NCBI GenBank assembly: GCA_027596075.1
Contig: JADGJC010000005.1
Coordinates: 186,001 to 250,000, forward strand
Length of the DNA: 64,000 nucleotides
From: Rhizophlyctis rosea
Taxonomy: Eukaryota > Chytridiomycota > Chytridiomycetes > Rhizophlyctidales > Rhizophlyctidaceae
Direction of reading: 5' to 3'
The position numbers and the translations under genes are program-made. Numbering within the stretch: position 1 is the first letter of the stretch; the number at the start of each line of letters is the position of its first letter. Of the stretch, positions 1 to 11,570 are shown one piece after another. The notes beneath the pieces are model-generated. The model searched no databases, had not been told where the DNA came from, and saw only the letters and a list, made by a program, of their open reading frames with translations.

Positions 1-200
1 ACTGAGAAAACGGACGCGCGAAGTTGGGCCTAATAACAAGAGTTGGAGATCATATTCAGGCAAAGAAACCACACACGACGGACCTTCAGCTTGCCCAATA
101 TCCCTCTTTTGAGCAGTGCGTCCGACACTAACGACTTGAGGTTCGCTAGTTCGTCATTCTTCTCCGGCATTGAGGTGGGAGAACCTATCGATTCTGACAT
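1..200 (-). CDS. LisH-domain centrosomal/basal-body protein, FOP/FOR20 type (5' end only)
   Basis: Only the N-terminus lies in the window; the gene continues past base 1. Exon 1 (200-84) encodes 39 residues ending LLKRGILGKLK, and a 54-base intron (83-30) ends in TTAG. Exon 2 resumes with AQLRASVF. The joined L-V-x-x-x-L-x-x-x-G-x-L-G-x-L-K-A-x-L-R-A-x-V-F pattern is the LisH-associated start typical of FGFR1OP (FOP) and FOR20/CEP20. These proteins act at centrioles and basal bodies and are restricted to organisms with cilia or flagella. The intron starts GTCCGT, a weak donor, but joining there restores the motif exactly. Which of the two relatives it is cannot be decided without the rest of the gene. 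Confidence 0.68.
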
Positions 201-969
201 AGGGAGCTCTGTTTCGCGTGATGATAAAAGGTGGGCGTCTTTGATCTAGAAGTCGCGGTGGTGAAGTGGCTATCGAGCTCACCTTTATGCACGAGTACTG
301 TGTGGTTGGCAGTTGCTGATTGTGGGTTTGCCAATAGCGATCGGAGATTGCAGCGAGTCGAGTGAGTCGGGGACGACTCACGAGGCGGGGTTTGACGTGT
401 GGAGCGTGTTGGTCCAGAGAGAGCTAAACAGCTAACGGATAAATAAATCAGCTATGAACTCCCACCTGTCAAAAGTTGTCAAAGAAGTTCAAAGATGAAA
501 GTACTAGATAAATTCGGTGCTTGGTTGCTCGTGACATCCATGGCCGACTTTTGGGTATCGGGAGGAGAAGCTTGTCACATGTTGCTGAGTAAATAGCCAG
601 CTGAAACAGTGTTGTGTGGTTTGTCGACTTCCCCACCAGCTACGGTCTGTCATCTGATACCCTATTTCACTAGGTTTGACAGGGTTGCCGTTTGTTCCCA
701 TATTTACCTCGCTATTTCATACATCCCGACGTGTTCGGGACTCAATGTCTTATACTACTGATTAACAGTCAAGCACTGGAATCTACAGAGCGCCTGCCCA
801 CCCTAAACCTTATCCAACTCCCTCCTTGCCTTTTCTTCTTGCACCCTGTCATCACACAGGGAGGATACCCCATCTGCCACCGTCCTCACCTTGGCCTACC
901 TAGCAATAAAAAGCTCAACGTTTCGTCCCGTAGCTCCTGTTCGTTCATAATACGCTGTCCAACATCACG
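201..969. other. Intergenic, shared 5' region
   Basis: This stretch lies between the divergent FOP/FOR20-like gene and the small gene starting at 970, so it should hold both promoters. Short open frames occur on both strands but none resembles a known protein or has convincing splice partners. I see no repeat or RNA gene. Confidence 0.5.
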
Positions 970-1493
970 ATGGTCCACGCGTACATCAATCCCGACATCG
1001 AGTTGCCCAACCCCTTTCTCTTCGAAGAATCCGGTCCACTTGCCTGGCTCATGGACCCCGTAGACCTCATCCACCCCGCCCAAATCCCACAAATCACCAT
1101 CCCAGCCGTCTACAACACCATCACCGAAAGCAACTACCATAAGATCGCCGACATGGCCGCCGAATACCTCGCTCGCAAAACCAACGGTGCCAACTGCCGC
1201 ATCGCGACTGACAGCCAAGGACGCAGGCGCATTATACCTGTAGGGCCAATTGATATGGAAGAAACGGTTCGGCGGCCGTACTTGTATGCGGAGTGGTTGC
1301 TTTGGATGGCGGGAGGGATGATGTTACTGAGCATTTGACGGATGCTATCATGAAGATGTTGGGAGAGTGGAGGGAAGGGATTGAGGCGGGAAGGGATGTG
1401 GGCTTGCCTCAAGACGAGTGCGATTACATCAAGCAAACGATATGCTTGAAAGAGGAGGAGAAGGGTTCAGATGAAGGGAGAGGTACCGTGTAG
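970..1493 (+). CDS. Uncharacterised small protein, broken between two frames
   Basis: The first frame runs from ATG 970 (MVHAYINPDIELPNP...) to a stop at 1338. A second frame, overlapping from about 1293, carries a hydrophilic helical-looking tail (TEHLTDAIMKMLGEW...) to the stop at 1493. The natural join is near 1300-1320, where the text passes from AEWLLWMAGG to RDDVTEHL after a one-base frame change. A short intron starting at GTATGC (1285) is an alternative but would be only about 33 bases. The joined product would be roughly 170 residues. I do not recognise the family. It could be one gene with an unusual intron, a frameshifted gene, or an assembly indel. Confidence 0.4.
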
Positions 1494-1984
1494 ATTTGCT
1501 TTTGTCGTTTGTATATAAAGTATAGTATTTTGTAGCGGTATCCAAATTGATAAAAGATATTGCGTCATTGGATGAGACCAGTTTGCTGTCCTTTGCAATA
1601 TAGCTGTAGTTAGCTTACTCTATATGACGGACTTTCTCAATCCCTTTTCTTTTGAGTATACAGTGCAGTCCCTGTGTTGCGGTGCCTGGATGACTCAAAG
1701 ATGGGAAACATCAAGGACCATCCACAAGGACCCTTGAACGCGCCGCAACTGGCCGTGCTATCTGATTAAACATCGCTATTCAATTGCTAATCCATTCATT
1801 CATCCAGCTGCCCTTTTGATTTCGAAAACCCAGTTTCACATTCTTCATTCCCATTTATCCAAACCCTTTTTTGAAGGTCTAACTTTACGCTTGTTGCAAA
1901 ACACCTCCGATATCGTTCCTTTCCAACAAAATATACCTCTCAACCTCTACATCTCTGCTTCACGCCAACACTAAACACTAAATC
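1494..1984. other. Intergenic, promoter of the Rds3 gene
   Basis: No gene seen. A TGACTCA word (bZIP/AP-1 type) lies near 1690, and pyrimidine-rich sequence precedes the ATG at 1985. Confidence 0.4.
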
Positions 1985-2477
1985 ATGGCCCGCCACCACC
2001 CCGACCTAATCTTCTGCCGCAAGCAACCAGGAACAGGTACCGTCTCACATCTCACCCTTCATTGCCCCCTAGAACCCCATACTAACCCCCCTCCTCAATC
2101 CCACAGCCATCGGCCGCCTCTGCGAAAAGTGCGACGGCAAATGCGTAATCTGCGATTCCTACGTCCGACCAGCAGATCTCGTCCGCATCTGCGACGAATG
2201 CAACTACGGAAGTTACCAAGGTCGTTGTGTTATCTGTGGTGGTCCGGGGATATCTGATGCGTATTATTGTAAGGAGTGTGTGGTTCAGGAAAAGGATGTA
2301 AGTTCTCTTTGGAGCTTGGAGGTCATTTGATTTTTCGGATAGTTTTTTTGTTTGATGAACCTGTGCTGACACTTCACAACTTCACAGCGAGACGGCTGTC
2401 CAAAGATCGTAAACTTAGGAAGCAGCAAAACGGATCTATTCTACGAAAGAAAGAAATATGGGTTCAAGAAACGGTGA
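1985..2477 (+). CDS. RDS3: Splicing factor PHF5A/Rds3 (SF3b subunit)
   Basis: Three exons (1985-2036, 2107-2297, 2388-2477) join in frame to 110 residues, the usual length of this very conserved protein. It reads [16 protein letters not shown], then [20 protein letters not shown], then [20 protein letters not shown], and ends [11 protein letters not shown]. The paired CxxC motifs build the knot of three zinc clusters known for PHF5A. In the SF3b core of U2 snRNP it contacts SF3B1 beside the branch-point adenosine pocket. Both introns have standard ends (GTACCG/CACAG and GTAAGT/CACAG). The Luc7 and SNRNP27 genes elsewhere in the window belong to the same splicing machinery but are not clustered with it. 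Confidence 0.97.
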
Positions 2478-2766
2478 CATGTCTACTCAATTGTGATGCC
2501 GTTGCTCGGATAATGATAGCATTGTCGGCAGTTCAGATAGGCCGTAGATCAGTCGTAGTTTCAAAGTTGCGAACACCAGGCATAATTTATTACTAATGTA
2601 CATATTGCAAATAAAAGCACAAGCGGACTGATCTACATGTAAAGTGAGGAAGCGTGTGGAAGCTGGTGTGGTATGGTGTGTGGTGAAAGGCAGGAAATGG
2701 GAATTGACGCACGGCATCTCCCTCTTATGAGCCCCATGTTTATTTCGAGCCCAGTCACTCAAATAT

Positions 2767-3887
2767 CTAATCGTCTTCCTCATCATCATCCTCCTCATCC
2801 TCTTCATCTTCCCCACCTTCCTCCTCCTCCCCATCACTACCAGCCATGAAGAAATCATCCCCACCCTCCTCCTTCCCATCCCCACCAGCCCCACCCTCCT
2901 CCTCACCCTCCTCACCCTTCCTCCCCTCCTTCTTCCCTCCAAACACATCCGCCTTCCGAATCACAAACCCACCCTGCTCTATCCGTCCAGACTCCTCCGC
3001 CTTCCCAATAAACGCCCGCACCGCCGCCCTCGTCTTCTCCGTCTTCCCATCCTCCTTCGCGTCCCCTTCCGTATCCGCAAACAGAGAGATGTACTTCATG
3101 TCGCGTGGAAAATGACGGATGTATGCCAGGTCTAGGTGACGTTCCTTCAAGTCTTTTTCTAATGCTTTTTTGTCCTCTCCTTTGGCGGTTTCTAGTTTTT
3201 TTGTTATTGTGGTGATTTTTCGGTTGACTTTCTTTTCCTCTGTTTATAGCGCAGTACGTTAGAATGGTACGATGTACAGCAATCATTCTCAATGTCCACC
3301 CTTACCAACAAACTTGACATATTTGTACTTCTTATGCAGCTTCTCTTCTTGATCCGTCCTTTGCAGCTTGTTCAGGTCGATGTTGAGAGCTTTCAGTCGT
3401 CGTTCCAGCTCTTGCCGTGTTGTGGCGGGTATGTCAGTCTGCGAAGAAATATCGAATGGGTCATTCGTCTTACACATATTCGGCATGAAGCGCACACTCG
3501 ACATACCTTCTTCAGTAACCGTTGAGTGTCCCGTATCCGCTTCTTGATGCCAGACGCTCCTCCAGGTGGTGCTCCCTTGGCGCTGCCAGTCGGTCCATGG
3601 ACGTGATGCCCGTACTTCCGGGCAAGAGGGTTGGGTGGTCCGCGTGTCTTCTTTTTCGGTGCACCCTCGGGTTTGTCAAAGACTTCCGATTTTGTTCCTT
3701 CAGTCTTCGTTTCGGTCTTGACCTTCTTGGCCTTTAGCTCCTCCGGCTTGGCTTCCGTCTTGGCTCTCTTCATTTTCGGTTGACTGAGAGCCTCGCTGTT
3801 AGCTTCTGGCGCTTTGGAGGTTTTCCGCCCCGTCTGTGTATCAGCGCCTGCCGTTAATAGAGTTTCTGCCTTTCTTTTGTTTGGCAT
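2767..3887 (-). CDS. EFG1: rRNA-processing protein Efg1
   Basis: Three exons (3887-3507, 3438-3306, 3239-2767) give 328 residues. The N-terminal third is a Lys-rich, nuclear-type region starting MPNKRKAETL. The core then reads KKRIRDTQRLLKK, TRQELERRLKALNIDLNKLQ, YKYVKFVEEKKVNRKI and DLKERHLDLAYIRHFP. This is the charged, coiled-coil-like order of the fungal Efg1 family, nucleolar factors needed for 18S rRNA maturation. The C-terminus is an acidic tail of Glu/Asp/Gly runs that is variable in the family. The start is the first ATG in frame after a stop. It is divergent from SNRNP27 across a 212-base region containing an 18-bp palindrome. Confidence 0.85.
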
Positions 3888-3974
3888 TGTTGAGTTTTGT
3901 AAGGTTGAACAGGCAGGAAAGGAGCAAAACATTTGGGAAGGACTTGGAAACAAGAAGAATTCAGGGGTGGCTTC

Positions 3975-3992
3975 ATGTGGCTGACGCCACAT
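3975..3992. promoter_or_regulatory. 18-bp palindrome in a bidirectional promoter
   Basis: ATGTGGC-TGAC-GCCACAT is a perfect 7-bp inverted repeat around TGAC. It sits almost midway in the 212 bases separating the divergent starts of EFG1 (3887, minus) and SNRNP27 (4100, plus). Symmetry and position suggest a binding site for a dimeric regulator of both genes. No factor is assigned. Confidence 0.4.
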
Positions 3993-4099
3993 TCAGAATG
4001 CCAGACACATTCAGCTCACGAGTCACAAAGCGCAGTTCCTTCTGCCTCTTTCACATCCCCCACAATCAAATTTTTTCCATTCTCAACACCTTTCTCACC

Positions 4100-5152
4100 A
4101 TGAGTTCCCGCGACTACTACGACAAGGACCGAGGTGGAGGCCGAAGGCCATACCGCGATCTCGACGACCCACGCGAACACGACGACCGAGGTGAAGTCCG
4201 CTGAAGTGAGGTGTCCTTCTCCACTCCGCACAAGCCAGGAACCCCTAACTCCAACTCCACACAGGCCGACGAGACTATGACAGTAGTCGCAGAGATCACA
4301 GAGACAGAGATTACGACGATCGAAGGGGTGGAAGGCGGGACTCGCGGGATAGGGATTATGTTGATCGCCGGTCTCGTGATGGAGGTCGTGACAGGGACGA
4401 CAGACGTGGCGGGCGGGATGATAGACGAAATCGTCGTAAGAGTGATAGGGGACAGTCGCGATCACGGTCGCCTTATTCCCGTTCTAGATCGCGGTCACCG
4501 CATCGAGGAGGTAAGTCAGGCTTTTGTACGATATCCTTTGCGTGAGGACTGGGGTACTTATCGAGTTGCCTTTCCAGGACGACCAAGAGACATAAGTCGG
4601 GACAGACGAGGACGGGACGACAGCAGGGAACGAAGGCCCAATGATAGAGATGTTCGTGGAGGACCTGGACATAGAAACGGACCTGGTGCAGGGGGACGTG
4701 GCGACGACCAAGATGGAGGGAGGGGAAGGGGTCGGGACCGAAATACAAGCCGTGATCGTGACAATAAGCGTAGATCTCCATCTCGCAGGTACTTCATCAC
4801 TTTTGCTGTCGCGAAAGCATATTTAATAGCAGTACTGACTCCCGCTTGTTCCAGCGCGGAACCAGGTGAGGCCGTCGAAGGTCAAGCCCAAGAAATGGGC
4901 GAAATGGACGAGGAAGCTGCAATGCAAGCCTTGATGGGTTTTGGTGGTTTTGACAGTACGAAGGTTTGTCCTTGTATACAGATTGCTGCCGACATTCGTT
5001 GTCCATCTTCCGAAATTGACGCACATTCGTTCTAGGGCAAGAAGGTCGCGGGCACAGACGTCAGCGCCGTTGCGGTCAATAAGCAACGGACGTACCGGCA
5101 GTACATGAATCGCCGGCGTGGGTTCAATAGGAATCTCTCACCGACGCGTTAG
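4100..5152 (+). CDS. U4/U6.U5 tri-snRNP protein SNRNP27 (RS-rich)
   Basis: Five exons (4100-4190, 4265-4510, 4578-4788, 4855-4963, 5036-5152) join to 257 residues. Residues 1 to about 190 are an Arg/Asp/Gly/Ser-rich domain with RS and RD dipeptides. The end is the diagnostic part: MQALMGFGGFDSTKGKKV followed by NKQRTYRQYMNRRRGFNR, which matches the conserved C-terminus of SNRNP27. That protein is a tri-snRNP component that influences 5' splice-site selection during spliceosome activation. All four introns are short with GT-AG ends, and they split the low-complexity part. Confidence 0.93.
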
Positions 5153-5524
5153 GTTTCGGAGAATTAATAAGATGGCGTCCAACTCATTGCGTTGGTTAAC
5201 TGATTCTAGCTAACACTTCAAGTGCGGCAATAATCTGTGGGACGAAGGTCTGGGCTTCTAAAAAGGAAGAGACACTCGTCATGTCCGGCAATATCAGAGA
5301 TGTTCCCGGTAGTGCAGGAAGGGCGTGCTCTCGTGTCTTCTGCCGGCCGTAAGCCACACCCGATCAACCCAACGCAACTGTAAACAAATAGCTAAATAAA
5401 CAAAATAAAGAAAACAGTGCATATTCTACATAAGTGAATGCCTATCTGAATGCTACAACCCTACATTAGCGATATCCCCGACACCCTACTCCCACCCCAC
5501 ACCACTGCCTATCCCACCAAACCC
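5153..5524. other. Convergent 3' intergenic region
   Basis: Lies between the stops of SNRNP27 and uL2m. AT-rich words with overlapping AATAAA-like signals occur around 5389-5415 and may serve either transcript end. No gene seen. Confidence 0.4.
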
Positions 5525-6832
5525 CTACTTCCCCTTCCTCTCCATCGCCTTCGCCTTCCACCTCGGCGTAACCAAATACCACTTCTTCGACAACTTATAC
5601 GCACGCACCGTCTTGTACCCCTTAGTATACATACCCCACGGCGTCCTAGCCTGCTTCCCACCCTTGCTCTTCCCACCACCACCATGCGGGTGATCCACCG
5701 GACTCATCGCAATACCGCGCACCGTAGGCCGAATCCCCTTATGCCTCCTCGACCCCGCCTTACCCCAATTCCGCAAATGATGCAACTCGTTCGCTACCCT
5801 CCCGATAGTCGCGACGCAGTTGACGTCGAACATCCGGACTTCTTTTGATCTGAGTTGGACGTGGGCGAAGCCGTTTGGACCGGTGTAGGTGAGTGTTCCC
5901 CATACACCTGCGGCGCGGAGGAATTTAGCGGGTTCGTGGGGCCCGGGACGGAGGGATAGACCGTGGATTTCTGTTCCGACGGGGATGTCTTTTAGCATTA
6001 GACAGTTTCCGGGTCGGATTAGGTGAGCTTTCGAGATGGGATCTTGGCCTTCTGGTGGTTCGGGGATTCCGTTGCGGAAGGATTCGACTAAGTCGCCTAT
6101 GTTTACGTCTTGGACGCGGTTCATGTAGGAGAATTCGTTTGTTGCGAGGTTGCGGAGGAGGATGAGTTCGCCGGAGCGGTTGGGGTCGTATTCGAAGCGG
6201 ACTACTTCGTGGGGCCCGGGGATGTTGCGGTGCCAGTCTATGAGGCGGAGACGCTTTTTATGGCCGCCGCCTCTATGTCTGACGCTGATTCGACCGGTGC
6301 TGGCACGACCGCCGGTGGATTTTTTGCGGATTGAAAGGCGCCAGATACAGTTTCCGTTGTGGAGGTGGTGGAGGGTTGGGTGACGACGGTTACGTGTTCC
6401 GGGCGTGACGCCTTTGTAGATTTTCATGCCGCCTATGACTCTCCAGAATCTGTTTTCCATTACGGGATATTCTTTGGGTTGCCAGGTGCCCTTCGCCTTC
6501 TCTTCCAGCATTTTTTTGAACCAACGAACTCGGGATCTGGAGGGTCCTTTGACGTATGTCCGGGGGCGGATTTGTGTGTGTGTGACGACGGAGGTGGGGA
6601 GTGGTGAGGTGGAAGAACGTGTGGATGGGGATGAATAGAGGATGGAGCTGCAGTGTTGTGAGGCGGCTGTGGTTGGTAGTGAGAAAGTGGTGAATTGTCG
6701 CCGGAGCGGGCTATGGGATGACCCTGTTTGCCCCACCCGACATTGTCCCAGTGTGCTCCTAACGCAGGCACCTAGTGATCCCTTCGCCCATCCAGCGTCC
6801 AGCAGGCTGCGTGCAGTCACCGTCAACGCCAT
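5525..6832 (-). CDS. RML2: Mitochondrial ribosomal protein uL2m
   Basis: A single uninterrupted frame of 435 residues, unusual here because most neighbours have introns. The first 100 or so residues are Ser/Thr/Arg-rich and poor in acidic residues, as expected for a mitochondrial targeting region. The uL2 core follows with GRISVRHRGGGHKKRLRLID and later SPVDHPHGGGGKSKGG, the universally conserved loop with the catalytically placed His that reaches the peptidyl transferase centre. The end KAKAMERKGK is basic. The product is a core protein of the mitochondrial large subunit, equivalent to yeast Rml2. The mL67 gene lies next to it on the same strand. Confidence 0.95.
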   Translation of the reverse strand: MALTVTARSLLDAGWAKGSLGACVRSTLGQCRVGQTGSSHSPLRRQFTTFSLPTTAASQHCSSILYSSPSTRSSTSPLPTSVVTHTQIRPRTYVKGPSRSRVRWFKKMLEEKAKGTWQPKEYPVMENRFWRVIGGMKIYKGVTPGTRNRRHPTLHHLHNGNCIWRLSIRKKSTGGRASTGRISVRHRGGGHKKRLRLIDWHRNIPGPHEVVRFEYDPNRSGELILLRNLATNEFSYMNRVQDVNIGDLVESFRNGIPEPPEGQDPISKAHLIRPGNCLMLKDIPVGTEIHGLSLRPGPHEPAKFLRAAGVWGTLTYTGPNGFAHVQLRSKEVRMFDVNCVATIGRVANELHHLRNWGKAGSRRHKGIRPTVRGIAMSPVDHPHGGGGKSKGGKQARTPWGMYTKGYKTVRAYKLSKKWYLVTPRWKAKAMERKGK

Positions 6833-7379
6833 GGTATTGGGTGACTGTGATCTTCAGGTAGATTTTGAGCAATCGAGACAGCAGTCGATTGATCGGGAAG
6901 TTGAAGTTTTGGTCGCTCAGCGATGTGGCTTAGACGAATGCTAGTCACGTGTCAGCAATAGGACCAACATTGCCTTGGCCCAACAATTAAACCACCATAG
7001 GTAACCTATCAAACGTTTGAGGAAAATATCGGTCAATGGCCGCGAGCGATTGTGCAGGCAAATGCGATGCATCCCGATGAGTGCTTTTTGATAACTCATG
7101 CTCAATGAGCATCGCGACGCATGCCAAAAACACAACGACGAAAGTCTCAATTGCTGAACAGGGGATGAGCCATGCGATTTCTGCAAGCTGAGAAATAAAT
7201 GATTAATATACTGTACAAGGTGTTACAAACGCTATATATAGCACCCGCCATTGGTCATCCCCCATCTCCCTGAGCTATATCTCTAGGCAAACGGGACCGC
7301 CTCTACCGAACGAGCCACATTGCCTGATATCTTGATTACCAACTCTAAACCCACGCTTCCCAACCCCTACATGGTCCGC
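6833..7379. other. Intergenic
   Basis: Lies between the start of the uL2m gene and the 3' end of the mL67 gene, so it holds the uL2m promoter. Only short unsupported frames are present. Confidence 0.4.
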
Positions 7380-8323
7380 TCAATCGTTCCAAACGTATTC
7401 GCCATTTTGATCCATGTAAACACCCCTCTTCGAGAAAGGCTGATCCCTATGTCCCTTATTCGCCAACAGCTTCCGCACATATTTCGTAGTGATGGGTGGC
7501 CTATACTTCGCCGGCCACAACCCTCTCACCGTCTCGGGTAGATCCCTCATAGCCTTTGGATCGAATCCAGGAACGATGGGGTAATGGCCCTTCTCGAGTG
7601 TCAGCTTCTGGAGATCCACGAATACCGGCCATAGGAGCCCTTCTTCTTCTACTACTTGTCGGAAGTCGTCGCGTTCAAACCATAGTTGATATGCTAATCC
7701 CAGGTCGATGTTTGCGTTCCCTACTAAACTTCCTTCCCCCGATGATGTTGTCGTGACGGCTCCCTCCCCACTCCCATCCTCCTTCGCGCCCTCCCCGTTC
7801 ACTTCCACACCCGCCGCTCCTCCCACCAACTGCTTCTCCGCCGCCGCCAAAATCCCCTCCACCTCCGCCTGCACCACCTCGTTGGTCGTCAAGACCTTAC
7901 ACAGATCCACCATCTTCTTCTTGATCTTGTCCGGAACCGTCCATTCCTCCTTCCATGGGTACTGCTCCTTGTTGTGACGTTCTATCTTCCAAACGGGGTC
8001 TGGGCTTCGTTTCTTGTTCTCGCGGAGACGGAAGATTTCGGATTGGATGGCTTTTACGGTTTCGGGTGATCGGATGCCGGTTAGGACGGCGAACGGTGTC
8101 CAGTGGTCCCAGCGGATTTGGTTGCTTTGGTGGTGTTGGTTTATTTGTCTGAGGAGGTCGAATTGGGCTCGGATGTTCTTTTTCTGTTTAGAATATATTG
8201 AGTCAAGAAAACTGGGACGAGATGAGACCCAGAATGCTGAAATCATACCAGTGCGATTCTGAAATATGGTGCTACCAGCACCTCCTCTCTCATGACATGT
8301 CGGAAGAAGTATAGGTTATGCAT
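7380..8323 (-). CDS. Probable mitochondrial ribosomal protein mL67 (Mhr1 type)
   Basis: Two exons (8323-8249, 8183-7380) give 292 residues starting MHNLYFFRHVMREEVLVAP. The pattern LYFFR...VL.AP, then QIRWDHWTPFAVLTG, then AIQSEIFRLRENK resembles the fungal mL67/Mhr1 order (YIFRN..YGQVLYS, RRDIWKCMCVVN, NLCRLR). Later AKYRPPITTKYVRKLL parallels the conserved GQYRP segment. In yeast this protein is a mitoribosome large-subunit component also reported to affect mitochondrial DNA recombination. A Gly/Glu-rich insert near residues 155-180 is low complexity. The assignment is from remembered family patterns and is weaker than for its neighbours. Confidence 0.55.
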
Positions 8324-8540
8324 TTTGGCGAGACCCCTCCTTGAATTGTGCTGATCTCAAAAATAGGTTCTGAAGATGGTGACAGCTGAAAGAGCGATTG
8401 AAGTCAATTTGGATTCATGTGGCTTGGGTGGCCCGTCATGGTGCAAAGCCACAAGCGCGCTCTCATATTTTTGGCGGTTTTGGTGTGTTCTCCTCCTCCC
8501 CAAATTGAAGAGGACTTCATTATTTACAGAACCGTTGACA

Positions 8541-10369
8541 ATGAAGTATTTGACAGGAGACGAGGTTGGCATAGTAAAATGTATGTATTTGCGACGGTCT
8601 GGAACTTCTTTAGTGAATGGATTGCTGACCTTTTCTCTTTCGGAAGGCATTTCGTTCAAACGGCCTTTGGCGGAGGAAGGAGCCCCCGAACCGCCGCGAA
8701 AACGACAAAGACAAACCGAAGAAGACACGAAGGATAAGAAAGACAAGCAGTCTTCTGAGCCCCAAGCGCACATCCTCTCCTGGGGTGCCGTTGATAGGGC
8801 GGCGGAGGTTGAACGTATGTGCTGGGCTGCAACTGGAGAAGGCGAGGAGAAACAAGTATGTTTCCCCACGTGCTATCTGTTTTCCGTGCCTGGTCTCATG
8901 AGTCAATGTCTATCTCTAGCTTGTTGTAGCGCGTAAAGGGGGCTGGGTCCACTATTTCTCAACAGAAAATGGCGCGATTTTACGGACGGAGCGGTGTTTC
9001 GTTCCAGCAAGAGAAGGTGACAGCGACCGGCCGAAACTGAATAAGCACAGGAAGGAGGAACACTTTGTTGGCATTCATGACGTGAACAAGTAAGCAATCG
9101 CTCAGTCATGTGTGATCTTTCTAGCACCTTCAGTCCACGTGAAGCTCACTTTACATGTGATCAGCACTTTGATCATGTGCACCGATCTGGGAACCGTACG
9201 ATACATCAACCCATCAGATTCCACCGAGAAGGTACGTAACCACATGTTAGCTTTCGGTGTCATCGCCTGGAGATCCTCATTCCCTCCGCCTAGACCTTAC
9301 CCGACGTGCACGCATCAATCGGCCTAGACCTTCTATTCAGCATGAAAGTGCACCCCACCAAACCCCACATATTCGCCACAGGAGGAGATGAGCGGGAGTT
9401 ATGCATATGGGACGTGACGAAACTCTCGAAGGAAGCAAAAGATGGGGAGGAATTGCCGATGGTGGAGTGTATATGGAAGGCTAAAAATGTTAGTTGGGTC
9501 GAGTTGGAACCTAGTGCCCGGAGTATTGGACTGACTGGTTGGTTGGAATAGGTCAAGAACGATGAACTCAATCTACGAGTACCGGTATGGATAACGCATT
9601 TGGAATGGATTGGGGATGGGAATACGAGTAAAATTGTGGTTGGGACGGGGTATCATCAGGTATTTATTTTCGAGCCAGATTGCTGGTTTGTCCAGTAAAC
9701 ATATTTATCCCAACCTCATCATTTCGCCAGATCCGTGTATATGACATTGAAGGACGGGCACGACGACCCATTATCAATGTAGAAATTGGAGAACACCCTG
9801 TTCGTGCCCTTGCTGTTGCGCCGGATGCGAGGTAGGCCTTTTGTTCCCACATAAATTCCTAGCAACATAATGCTGATCCCCGCATCGAACAGCCAAGCAA
9901 TCTTCTCCGACACCATCGGAACCATGACAGCCGTCGACTTAAAAACCGGTAAAACAAACGGCACATACAAAGGTCTCGCTGGAGCCGTGACGAGCATACA
10001 TGTGTATACGAAGCGCCAGCAGGTCGTGACGGTTGGGATGGATCGGTTTATGAGGATATATGAGTTGGGTGGTGCCAGGAAGGTTGTTAAGAAGGTCAGT
10101 CCTAAGTCTGTCTTGTTCGTGTTTGGTAATGTCTTCTGATGACGGGTTTCAAGGTATATCTAAAGCAGAGGTTGACGACTTTGTTAGTTGATGAGGAGGG
10201 TGGTGAGGAGGATGTTGATGTTGGTGAAGATGGAGTGGAAAAGGAGGAGGAGGAGGAGGATGAGGAGCTTTGGGCGCAGATGCGGGAGGTTGGAGAAAAG
10301 GGGAAGGATGGGGAGCAAGGGGGACGGAAGAAGAAGGAGAAGCGGAAGCTAGATGATGCTGATGATTGA
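8541..10369 (+). CDS. NSA1: Ribosome-biogenesis WD40 protein Nsa1/WDR74
   Basis: Nine exons (8541-8580, 8647-8855, 8920-9089, 9165-9231, 9294-9488, 9552-9659, 9731-9831, 9893-10094, 10154-10369) join without phase conflict to 435 residues. The start MKYLTGDEVGIVK matches the MRxLTGDExG opening of the family. WD-repeat words follow: MCTDLGTVRYI, FATGGDERELCIWDV, VVGTGYHQIRVYDIE, VTVGMDRFMRIYEL. The tail is acidic then Lys-rich (KKKEKRKLDD), a likely nucleolar signal. Nsa1/WDR74 is a pre-60S assembly factor linked to the AAA-ATPase Rix7/NVL. Upstream in-frame ATGs exist, but they lie in sequence that does not resemble the family. Confidence 0.92.
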
Positions 10370-11570
10370 TTGTGGGAATTGGTAGTGTAGATGACGTATG
10401 TAGGTTTATGTAAATTTAACTTATTGTAGGTTAAATATAGTAAGTTAATTGGCAGCATGTGCATCAACAATGGGTTTGCAATCTTTGTATGGAAGTTCCA
10501 ACCACGCATATCACAATCGAAAAGTACGAACTCAGAAAACAAGTATGTGGGTGCAACCTGGCTGCAGGCCAGGTGCAGGATTTATTATGGTGAGGGAAAC
10601 CCACCAAACCTCACTTTGATTATATACAAGCAGGAGTGTCCAATATGTGACTTGCCGAGGAGAGCAAGGATCGCGCGCCGACGTAGAACAGCCCACACCG
10701 CAGAAACAAGAATAGGCAGGAAAGAGAAATACCCGGCAAGGTTCACGACCCTCATGCTCTCGAAACCCATACAGCCTATTACGTTGCTACCAAAAAGGTG
10801 CAGCACTTGCCTCGCGACCGCCCATTGTGCGCACCCAAGTGTAGCACTCCGAGAACTGGCCCCAGTGGGCAACCCCCAAAACCGTACAAACTACATTCTA
10901 CAGTGGCGCTAAAAGGTTTTGGGGAGCCAAGTACTTCCGTGCCGAGGGCCTGAGTATCATGAGCAGAGGTGTGGTGATTCGCCTTGGGGCAGGTGTGAAG
11001 AGGAAAGAGAATGGTGAAGAGATGGGAAGTTGGCAGTTGTTTTTCTGCTGTGGTGGGAAACCAGTGGTGGAGAAAGAGAATGGAAAAAGAGGTGGGCGTG
11101 TCTGCTTTGTCTGTCCTGCTGGGCCCCTGGCCTCGTGGCGCGGGGCTCACGTGAACTGTCCCACATGCTTGGTCAGCAGATGGTGTCCAGCGAGCCCACA
11201 TAATACTCTTCCAAGCTGGTGCAACTTGGTGCTTTCAAAGAACTTTTTTCTGTGGCATTGCATTCTATGGAATAATCTGATGCTGATCAAAAATGCCATC
11301 TGGACAGATTCATCCTGGAAGAGCGGATCACAATTGTATGATGGGTTGTACTCTTTGATGTAGGCCTAACGTCCGATGCAAGTGACGAAATCCCGACCCG
11401 ACCGAGATAATATGGATGATCATGGTTGATATCCGCATCCCTCCGTCTTGATAGGTCCAAGGGTCCAGTCCAGATCATTAATGACACTTAGCACGTAATT
11501 GTTGCCTGCAACCCCATTTTTGGACGAAATTACCAAAAAAGGGGCCATGATCGTTAAATTGAGATGTTCC

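Noticed and set aside
8376..8540. An N-terminal extension of Nsa1 from the ATG at 8376
   Set aside because: The family starts at the MKYLTGDE position, and the upstream residues do not resemble it.
10457..10912. A 151-codon open frame as a gene
   Set aside because: No recognisable motif, no splice partners, composition unlike neighbours, and an overlapping antisense frame of similar quality.
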